Shown here: piece by piece, positions 54,299-61,414 of the stretch
Layout of the letters: every line of letters begins with the position of its first letter
Position numbering within the stretch: position 1 is the stretch's first letter
Assembly (NCBI GenBank): GCA_029262455.1
Contig: JAJCZJ010000088.1
Span: 458,273 to 522,272, forward strand
DNA length: 64,000 nt
DNA from: Deltaproteobacteria bacterium
GTDB taxonomy: Bacteria > Desulfobacterota > Binatia > HRBIN30 > CADEER01
Reading direction: 5' to 3'
Program-made: the position numbers and the translations under genes
Notes under the pieces: model-generated
Told to the model about the DNA's origin: nothing
What the model saw: the letters and a program-made list of their open reading frames with translations, nothing else
Database searches by the model: none

Positions 54299-56308
54299 AT
54301 GCCTGACCGCTTTGACGAAACAGCTCCTGCTACGCCGGGGGAACAGCTTGGGGACTTTCTGCTCCTCGACATTATTGGTGCGGGTACGACCGGAACGGTC
54401 TACCGGGCTCGTCAGATCAGCATGGATCGCGAGGTGGCGGTTAAGATCCTGCATGAGCATCTAGCTTCGAATTCCGCGCTCCTCGAGCGCTTTCGCCGCG
54501 AGGCCCAGGTCACTGGGCGACTGCGCCACAACAACGTCGTTGCTGGAATCCAGGCGGGTGAAGCCGGAGGTAAGAAGTTCTTCGCGATGGAGCTCGCGGA
54601 GGGCGAAGGCCTCGACGCCATTCTGGAGCGTCGCGGTCGCCTTCCTTTGCCCGAGGCGATGGATCTCCTACGGCAAATTGCAGGTGCACTCGAGTACGCG
54701 CACGCCCGTGGTATTACCCACCGCGATCTCAAGCCGTCCAATGTGGTTGTAGATCGGGCCGGCAATGCGAAGGTTACCGACCTCGGCTTGGCCGCAGCGA
54801 TCAACGATGCGGTAAGGATCACCCAGCAAGGTGGTCTGATTGGAACCCCGGCGTACATGGCGCCGGAACAGGTCCGAGATGCGTCTTCGGCGGACGAGAG
54901 GAGCGATCTGTATTCACTGGGCGTCACGTTTTACGAGATGCTGACGGGTGAATTGCCGATCGAGGAAGCATCTCGCGACGAACTCTTCGTTGCCAAGCGG
55001 AAGGGCATCTTTCGCCCGGTCCGCGACGTTGTGCCGGAGCTGGACGGGTCAATCGACCGAATCGTAGCGCGTTTGCTGAACCCCGAGCCGGGACGTCGAT
55101 TTCAGAGGGCGAGCGAGTTGCTTGATGTTCTCGATGACCCGAAGCACTCGGTCGCCGCGGAAAATGCGAAGCGGGGCTTAGGGAGGAGGCGGGTCGCGGG
55201 CCTGCTTGGGGTCGCCTTCGTGGTCTTGGCGACCATCTTCAGCCAGTTTTTCATGTCTAGCCAAAGCACGAACCCGTCGGATCGGCCGCCACCGATTGGG
55301 GAATCGGCCAATCTCGCGGCAGTGGCCGCCAGGACCGACATTGCGGTGAGCGGCGCGGTCTCGCCCGGTCCTGTCACTTTCGGAGTGATGAGCTTCAAGA
55401 CGCTGGGGGCCAGGTCTGATCTCGAGGAATGGGGCGAGACCGTTCGGGACGAACTCAATACAATCTTGAGTGAGATCAAGAGCGTGAAGGTCTATTCGAA
55501 GGAGTTCATAGACTTTCTCGTGACCCGGAAGGGAATGTCGGAAATCGAGGTGGCGAAGGAGCTCGGCATTTCGAAGTTTCTTTCGGGTCGTCTCATCGAG
55601 CAGGGAGACATCCTCAAGATCGAGACGCATGTGGTCGACGTCGTGTCCGGTGTGCTCGATGCGTCGTTTACGACAGCGGGTGCGTCGAGCAACTTCCTCG
55701 ACCTGCAGCGACGGTTTGCTATCGCAACGGTCGAGAATCTGGAGCTCCGGCTGTCGGGCGTCGAGCGCGCGAAGCTTGCCCAACGAGGCGAGGCGGATGC
55801 TCTCGATCTGCGAAACCTAATGCTCGAATCCGAAGGGGCGCCGGGAGGGATCGCCATGCTTCCGGACGAGCCTTTGTCGTGGCTCGGCGGCCGCTTCGAT
55901 CTGTGGGCATTGTGCACCTTTCTGCAGCCGTCGAGCGCATTTGCTGACGAGGATCTGACTGCCGGCGGGGAGCCGAGTGCGGAAGACGAGATCCGGGAGC
56001 TGCTCGAGGCCTACCGTCTGGCTACCGAGGCGCGTGAAATCGAGGAGTTGGCGGCTCTCTATGTAGATCTACCGGACGCGCAGCGACAGGCGCAGAGTCG
56101 ATACTTTGAAAATGTCGAGAAGCTCAAGGTCGTGTTCGACGAGCTCGACGTTGCAGTTGCGGGGGATGAGGCGGTGGTGAGCTTTACGCGGGTCGACGAC
56201 TTTGTTGATCGCCGAACGGGTCGGGAGATGCACTTCTCGGTCCGTCTGACCAAGCTGCTGCGGCGTGCGGACGACGGATGGAGACTCTCGGGTACTGCGA
56301 TGCAGTAG
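54299..56308 (+). CDS. Transmembrane Ser/Thr protein kinase with FlgO-like sensor and NTF2-like tail
   Basis: A 669-aa kinase. Cytosolic residues about 20-280 form the kinase domain: G-loop GAGTTGTVY (27-35), Lys49 in VAVK, HRDLKPSN (141-148), DLG (161-163, in place of DFG) and APE (188-190). One transmembrane helix follows (VAGLLGVAFVVLATIFSQFF, about 299-318). The outer part, about 350-480, resembles the FlgO/TolB-like periplasmic fold (GVMSFKTLG...WGETVRDEL). The C-terminus (about 555-669) looks like an NTF2/SnoaL-type domain. It could phosphorylate the FHA protein's partner. Confidence 0.88.
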   Translation: MPDRFDETAPATPGEQLGDFLLLDIIGAGTTGTVYRARQISMDREVAVKILHEHLASNSALLERFRREAQVTGRLRHNNVVAGIQAGEAGGKKFFAMELAEGEGLDAILERRGRLPLPEAMDLLRQIAGALEYAHARGITHRDLKPSNVVVDRAGNAKVTDLGLAAAINDAVRITQQGGLIGTPAYMAPEQVRDASSADERSDLYSLGVTFYEMLTGELPIEEASRDELFVAKRKGIFRPVRDVVPELDGSIDRIVARLLNPEPGRRFQRASELLDVLDDPKHSVAAENAKRGLGRRRVAGLLGVAFVVLATIFSQFFMSSQSTNPSDRPPPIGESANLAAVAARTDIAVSGAVSPGPVTFGVMSFKTLGARSDLEEWGETVRDELNTILSEIKSVKVYSKEFIDFLVTRKGMSEIEVAKELGISKFLSGRLIEQGDILKIETHVVDVVSGVLDASFTTAGASSNFLDLQRRFAIATVENLELRLSGVERAKLAQRGEADALDLRNLMLESEGAPGGIAMLPDEPLSWLGGRFDLWALCTFLQPSSAFADEDLTAGGEPSAEDEIRELLEAYRLATEAREIEELAALYVDLPDAQRQAQSRYFENVEKLKVVFDELDVAVAGDEAVVSFTRVDDFVDRRTGREMHFSVRLTKLLRRADDGWRLSGTAMQ

Positions 56309-56396
56309 GGCAAAGGCCCCTCTAAAGTGGAAAACGATTGCGAGATCTCTACTCACCTCGGGTACCTACCGGAGACGAGGCAGCGAGGAGAAGATC

Positions 56397-59102
56397 ATGG
56401 TCCATTCAGGCGAAGTCATCAATGTTTTCATCAATCCTCTTAGGTCTCGGGCCGGGCGCTGGGCTGTAGTCGCGGTCCTGGCTCTTACAGCTACTTGTGC
56501 CCCGGCTGGGGCGCGGTTCTGCGGCGGAGATTCCGACGGCGATGGGCGAGTCTCCGTTGCTGAGCTCGTGACCGGCGTTGGTGTTGCCCTTGGTTTGCGG
56601 CCCGTCGAGGACGCCTCCGGGTTCGACTTAGACGTGGATGGCGCCGTATCCGTCTCGGAGCTGGTTACCGCGGTGAGATCGTCGCTTGAGGGGTGCCCGA
56701 AGTGGGTCATTGACATCGGTAGAGCGGAGGGATTTCCCGGCTCTACTGTCAGAATCGGGACGACGATGGATCCGGTATGGTCCGCGCAGTTCTCATACCA
56801 TCTCCACTTCGATCTCTTAACCCGGGTGTCCGAGTGTTCGGGTGGAGGCGCCGAGGTCACGTTTCCGACGCCAACTAGCGCGCAAGTGTCTGACGCATTC
56901 TTCGCTGTGCAATGCTCGGTGAAGATCTCGGAGTCGGCGCGCCCGGGGGTCTATCCGTTGTCATGCTCCAATCAACGAGCCACTGGTCGAGAAGGTGACC
57001 TCGATGGTGTTGTTTGCAGAACCGGTACAATCCGGGTTCTGTCGCCGGATAGTGATGGCGATGGCTTGACCGACCAAGAGGAAGAATTGCTAGGCACTGA
57101 TCCGCACGAGTCGGACTCGGACCGGGACAACCTCGACGACGGCTGGGAGGCGCGGAACGGTCTCGATCCATTGGATAGTGCCGAGGCTCAGGGTGGCAGC
57201 GGTGATCCTGACGGGGACGGCCTTGGCAATAGCGGCGAGCGGGACGCGGGGACAGATCCGCTCGACTCGGACACCGACGACGACCAGCTGTTCGACGGCG
57301 CCGAGATTGGTGTTGATACGGATCCCTTGAACCCGGATTCCGATGGGGATGGAGTGTTTGATGGCGATGAGGTCACTTTGTATGAAACGGATCCACTGCA
57401 CGGCGACTCCGATCGCGATGGATTAGGTGACGCCGCGGAGATTGAGATCGGCACGAACCCGCTATCCGTGGACTCCGATGCCGACGAGCTACCTGATGGA
57501 TGGGAGCGGGACCATGGTCTAGACCCTCTGGATCCGTCCGGTGCCGACGGGGCGTCGGGGGACCCTGATCATGACCAGCTGAAGAATCTGGACGAGCTAG
57601 ACGCCGGTACACTACCGCGCACCCGGGACAGTGATTCTGATGAGCTCGATGATGGTGAAGAAGTAGATCTCGGTACCAATCCGCTGGACCCCGATACCGA
57701 TGGTGATGCTTTGTCGGATGGGGACGAAGTCGAGGTGTATGGGACCGACCCACGATTTTCTGACAGTGATCGAGACGATGCGAGCGACGGCGACGAGGTC
57801 CTCGCGGGCACCGACCCGCTCCGAACCGACACCGACCAAGACCAATTGATAGACGGGTGGGAGCTCCTGCATCGTCTCGACCCTCTTGATTCCACCGGTG
57901 AGAATGGGCCTTTGGGGGATCCGGACAAGGACGATCTCGATAATCTCACAGAGCAAGCTCTGGGTACGGCGCCGCGCAGCCGGGATACTGACTTTGATCG
58001 TCTTGATGACGGCTTCGAGATTGCGGTCACAAACACCGACCCGCTCGAATCTGATACCGATGATGACGGCTCTCCGGACGGAGAGGAGGTTAGCGTCTTT
58101 TTTACCGATCCTAACAATCCCGATACGGACGGCGGAGGTCGCAGCGACGGCGCCGAGATCTGGGACGACTGGACCAATCCACTTGATCCATCCGATGACG
58201 TTCTGGCCTGCGGGGACGGCGATCTTCAGTCAGGCGAGGAATGTGACGACGCCAACAATGTTGGTGGAGACGGTTGTGCGGCCAATTGTACCGATGAACG
58301 CTTGCTGCCGTTTGTACTTGGCGATGGGTCGGACGCGATTGTGCAAACCGAGAGTCTCCAAATCGCTCTCGATCTTGGCGGTCAGCTCGTGTTCGCTGTT
58401 GGTTCGGGGCGACCGGAGGAGGTACAGCTAGCCAATCCGAAGCAGGTTCTGACCGCGGCAGGAGTGGAGATCGAAGTGTTACCACCGGGCAGTGTACCGG
58501 TGACGATTCCCGTCGATACGATTGCGTTCGACCCGATTGACGTGCCGGGCATCGCCTGCGTGTGTCTCGGCGGCGGCGCGATGTTCAGATCGGAGAACGC
58601 CGGTGCCGGTTTTCTTGGGTGCTCTCCAGGAGGACTGTCCGAAACGGACTATCTGCTCACTCGGGCGGATTCCAATGAGCAGTTCAGCTTTAGTGGTGAT
58701 GCGCCGTCCGGGTCCGCGTTGCTCAGTCTGCACTCGAGATTGGACATACTGGTTGGTGCCGACTGCTCCATCGGCGACAGGCACCCCAGCAAGGGTCCCG
58801 ACGGGATTCCCTGCACGTCGGATGACCAAGCCGTGACGGTCTTCAAGACCACCCTTCTGACGACGGGCCGTGCAGAAGGTCGAATTGTTGAAGCGAATGG
58901 TGGTAGCGAGCCCATCGTTGACGATGGTGACTGTGGCGATGGGGAATGCCTGACGCATGCCTCGGGTGTCTTGTTCGACTGCGATTTGTTGGAGGCCGAT
59001 ACGGCGGCCCCGTTCACGGGGTCGGTGCTCGCTGGTGCAAGTACCTCGAACGCAGTCGGATTCGGGGACTTTGTCCTTACTCTGGAGTTGGTGGGCGATT
59101 GA
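56397..59102 (+). CDS. Large secreted Ca-binding-type protein (dockerin-like, TSP3 repeats, Cys-rich, shared C-domain)
   Basis: A 901-aa exported protein. GCGAGGAG precedes the ATG. After the signal peptide (about residues 1-40) come: a dockerin-like pair (CGGDSDGDGRVSVAELVTGV and VDGAVSVSELVTAV, residues 42-100); an unrecognised 110-residue region; about 400 residues of bacterial TSP3 repeats of the D-x-D-x-D type (DSDGDGVFDGDEV, DTDGDALSDGDEV); a DUF4215-type motif (CGDGDLQSGEECDDANN); and a C-terminal domain shared with the protein at 48.0 kb. A calcium-dependent surface role is likely. Confidence 0.85.
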   Translation: MVHSGEVINVFINPLRSRAGRWAVVAVLALTATCAPAGARFCGGDSDGDGRVSVAELVTGVGVALGLRPVEDASGFDLDVDGAVSVSELVTAVRSSLEGCPKWVIDIGRAEGFPGSTVRIGTTMDPVWSAQFSYHLHFDLLTRVSECSGGGAEVTFPTPTSAQVSDAFFAVQCSVKISESARPGVYPLSCSNQRATGREGDLDGVVCRTGTIRVLSPDSDGDGLTDQEEELLGTDPHESDSDRDNLDDGWEARNGLDPLDSAEAQGGSGDPDGDGLGNSGERDAGTDPLDSDTDDDQLFDGAEIGVDTDPLNPDSDGDGVFDGDEVTLYETDPLHGDSDRDGLGDAAEIEIGTNPLSVDSDADELPDGWERDHGLDPLDPSGADGASGDPDHDQLKNLDELDAGTLPRTRDSDSDELDDGEEVDLGTNPLDPDTDGDALSDGDEVEVYGTDPRFSDSDRDDASDGDEVLAGTDPLRTDTDQDQLIDGWELLHRLDPLDSTGENGPLGDPDKDDLDNLTEQALGTAPRSRDTDFDRLDDGFEIAVTNTDPLESDTDDDGSPDGEEVSVFFTDPNNPDTDGGGRSDGAEIWDDWTNPLDPSDDVLACGDGDLQSGEECDDANNVGGDGCAANCTDERLLPFVLGDGSDAIVQTESLQIALDLGGQLVFAVGSGRPEEVQLANPKQVLTAAGVEIEVLPPGSVPVTIPVDTIAFDPIDVPGIACVCLGGGAMFRSENAGAGFLGCSPGGLSETDYLLTRADSNEQFSFSGDAPSGSALLSLHSRLDILVGADCSIGDRHPSKGPDGIPCTSDDQAVTVFKTTLLTTGRAEGRIVEANGGSEPIVDDGDCGDGECLTHASGVLFDCDLLEADTAAPFTGSVLAGASTSNAVGFGDFVLTLELVGD

Positions 59103-59519
59103 TCGCGCGGGTATTCTGTTTCTGTATGAACAAAGTCTTCCAGACCATTTCCGAAGGCGCTCCTTGGCGACGGCGACTTGCAGAATCGCTGCCGCTACTC
59201 ATTGGGTCGGAAAGCTCTCCGAGGGAGATGCTGCTTGGGTCGGATGGCGGTGGTCTTTTCGGTGTAACTATCTTCAACGAAAAAGAGACTGTACGGCCGG
59301 CGCGGATCGGGCGACTTTGAACCCAGTGCGGTCGCCAAACGAAGAGGGGGGCGCCACAGCGTGGCGCCCCCCTCTTCGTTTTCACCGCCCTGAGGCGACC
59401 CCGAACAGGAATGATCGGTTCGGCGTCGTCTTTTTTCGTGTCCGTCACCGAAAGACATTGCGAGATCTCAAGCCCCAGTCGGTATCGGAGGAAACCAATA
59501 GACTGGAGGAGAATCCAAC
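59103..59519. other. Gene-free gap carrying a very strong hairpin
   Basis: No convincing gene. A 64-codon frame (59126-59320) has no ribosome-binding site and no recognisable motif. The main feature is the 21-bp hairpin at 59337-59381, and near the end a GGAGGAG site precedes the next gene. Confidence 0.55.
59337..59381 (+). terminator. Perfect 21-bp hairpin terminator
   Basis: aaacgaagagggg (continuing ggcgccac) pairs perfectly with gtggcgccccccctcttcgttt-type sequence around the loop agc; stem 59337-59357 and 59361-59381. On either strand the arm ends in T-rich or A-rich sequence (cgtttt / aaacg), so it may work in both directions. It ends the large TSP3 gene unit. Confidence 0.75.
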
Positions 59520-60287
59520 ATGAACAACAGTACTGGAAATCGAGATAGTGGCAGGGGGCGCCACGACGCGAGTGGTTTGACCGGCGTCGGGGTGCGGATC
59601 GGCCTGGGTCGACTGATGCAAGCGGCCGTCTTCGCGGCTCTCGCGGTGGTGATCGGATGCGGTGACGACGATGGTGGGGGAGAGTCGGCAGCGGCGGGCG
59701 AGATTGCATGCCTGCGGCTGGAGATTCCGACGATTGTGTCCGCGCCGGATCCGGATTGTGTAATGTTCGACAACCCGCTCGCAGCGGAGTATCTGCCCGA
59801 CCTGAGTGCCCCCGAAGCGCCGGGCTCGTGTGGCGTTTTGCAGCCGGCCGATGGGGTACTCTCGAACGACAGCGGACTGAGTCTGAATGTGGTGTACCGC
59901 TCCGAGTTCGCAGTCGATTCGCCCAACCTGTTTGGGACGCCGGGAATCGCTCCGCTTCCCGTGCCGCTGTTTGATGGCGATGGTGCTCCGGGCATCTATG
60001 TTCCCTTCACGGCTGCCGATGTTACCGAGATCTGGGAGGCTTCGAGCGGTGAGATGCTGGGTGAGCTGGTCGTCCGCAATGCGGGTTGGCTCCAGGTCGA
60101 CCCGGAAATTGGGGCGCCCTTTTTCCTCACGGAGAGGCAGGCCATTACCCGCGGAACAGGTCGTCTACTCCAAGGCGTAGTTGGCCAGGTCACGATTGAT
60201 GGCGACGCGTTTGTAACCGGCGCCTCGGTAACCGCTTCGATCTGTGGCGCGGGTCTGGGTGACCGGTTCGCTGAAGTGGCTGGCTGA
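59520..60287 (+). CDS. Hypothetical lipoprotein
   Basis: A 255-aa protein with a long n-region (residues 1-30), a hydrophobic segment (LMQAAVFAALAVVIGC) with lipobox IGC, and an acidic stretch (GDDDGGGES) right after it. The mature part (VSAPDPDCVMFDNPLAAEYL, GVVGQVTIDGDAFVTGAS) matches no family I recognise. A strong GGAGGAG ribosome-binding site stands upstream of the ATG. Function unknown. Confidence 0.75.
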   Translation: MNNSTGNRDSGRGRHDASGLTGVGVRIGLGRLMQAAVFAALAVVIGCGDDDGGGESAAAGEIACLRLEIPTIVSAPDPDCVMFDNPLAAEYLPDLSAPEAPGSCGVLQPADGVLSNDSGLSLNVVYRSEFAVDSPNLFGTPGIAPLPVPLFDGDGAPGIYVPFTAADVTEIWEASSGEMLGELVVRNAGWLQVDPEIGAPFFLTERQAITRGTGRLLQGVVGQVTIDGDAFVTGASVTASICGAGLGDRFAEVAG

Positions 60288-60622
60288 AACGGCTTAGTCG
60301 ATCCCTGGTGATCAGTAGTGCTCAGCGAGCGCAGGCCAAAGTGGGCTGCGCTCGCCTGCGTCGCAGTCGAGCGGTGTTGAAATGATTCAACATGTCGGCT
60401 TCGTGACGGGTGTTTTGGAGTGTGAATGCGCCTTTGTCACTCGTCGGTTTCGTCGGTTGGCAACTCACCAAAGCGAGATGTGCGCCCACCGGCTGGGATG
60501 TTTGCGAGATTCCTCGCAGCCGCCGGGATCACCTCTGAAAGTTTAGTGTCTGGCGATGATCGAACCGCCGATGGCGATAACTGGGCGGCGTGCTGCGCTG
60601 CCCGACAGTGAAGGAGGAGAAC
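60288..60622. other. Gap with hairpin and a small palindrome
   Basis: No gene was found. A hairpin at 60325-60354 (gcgagcgcag/ctgcgctcgc) probably ends the lipoprotein transcript. The palindrome gttgaa-atga-ttcaac (60376-60391) could be a regulator site for the following gene. Nothing else was recognised. Confidence 0.5.
60325..60354 (+). terminator. Hairpin after the lipoprotein gene
   Basis: Arms gcgagcgcag (60325-60334) and ctgcgctcgc (60345-60354) give a perfect 10-bp stem with a 10-nt loop, 37 bases after the stop. No U-run follows. Confidence 0.5.
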
Positions 60623-60910
60623 ATGAGAAATATCAATCGGTTGATGGCGGTGGCACTTGTGACGGGTCTTTGCGTTTCGGCGTCTGCTCCGGCCATGGCG
60701 AGAGATTCCTCGGCGGATTCTCGGCGCATCCTTCAGATGATGCGCGATGCGGGGCGTCGCAGTACCTACTCAGTTCCCAGCCGGGGGCGGGCGAGCGACA
60801 ATACCCGACTCGAGATGCAGCAGTATCGTCGCGACATGAACCAGTCGATGGGCCACTCCGGGGTGGTCGTCGTACCTGATGCCGATTCGCGCAGATACTA
60901 CGGTCGCTGA
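60623..60910 (+). CDS. Small secreted hypothetical protein
   Basis: A 95-aa protein with a signal peptide (MAVALVTGLCVSASAPAMA) and a mature part of about 70 residues rich in Arg, Ser and Met (ILQMMRDAGRRSTYSVPSRG, QQYRRDMNQSMGHS). A perfect GGAGGAG precedes the ATG; the longer frame with 11 codons upstream is not supported. No family recognised. Confidence 0.75.
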   Translation: MRNINRLMAVALVTGLCVSASAPAMARDSSADSRRILQMMRDAGRRSTYSVPSRGRASDNTRLEMQQYRRDMNQSMGHSGVVVVPDADSRRYYGR

Positions 60911-61414
60911 GACCGAAGCGGGGAGAGGACGGGATGATCTTGCCCGTCCTCTCGTCCTTTGGGTGGTGATCGATGGCTCGTTCTGTGGCCAGCTCGGCGC
61001 TGATTAGCGATCCTCCAGCGGCACCCACTCGCGTTCGAAGTCGCCGATGTAGCTGGACGTGGGCGGATGGGTCGATCGTCGTCGATTTGCTCGACGGCAA
61101 GGAGTATGCCTGACAGGATGTGAACGATATCATGATCGGCACCAGGATAGTCCATCCCCGCGTCGGAATGGTCAAAACGAGAGATGGAAGCTGGACGATA
61201 CTGCCGGCGCCATCGGCGTTCGGGCACCTGGCCCCATTGGATATTCCAACGAACCCGTCCGGTTGTTTTTAGAGCGTTCGGCGGGCCGAACTCGACACGG
61301 ACGTATTGATTGGCTTGGCCGCAAGCCGCAACAACAAAACTACTACCGCCGAAACGTGGTTCCTTGTTACGCTCAACCACATGCCTCACCGCGGGGGCAA
61401 CAGGAGAGAAGCCA
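60911..61414. other. Intergenic gap of about 500 bases
   Basis: Apart from the hairpin at 60923-60953 no gene is supported. The minus strand has coding-like fragments (DIVHILSGILLAVEQIDDD, then in another frame SSYIGDFEREWVPLEDR before a stop), which may be a frameshifted, decayed gene, but the case is weak. The strong ribosome-binding site of the next gene lies at its end. Confidence 0.45.
60923..60953 (+). terminator. Hairpin terminator after the small secreted gene
   Basis: gagaggacggg (60923-60933) pairs with cccgtcctctc (60943-60953) around a 9-nt loop and is followed by gtccttt. It is 12 bases after the stop; a typical factor-independent terminator position with a short T tract. Confidence 0.65.

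Noticed and set aside
59126-59320. 64-codon plus-strand frame starting MNKVFQTISEG
   Set aside because: No ribosome-binding site and no recognisable motif, and it sits just before a strong hairpin. Too little support to call a gene.
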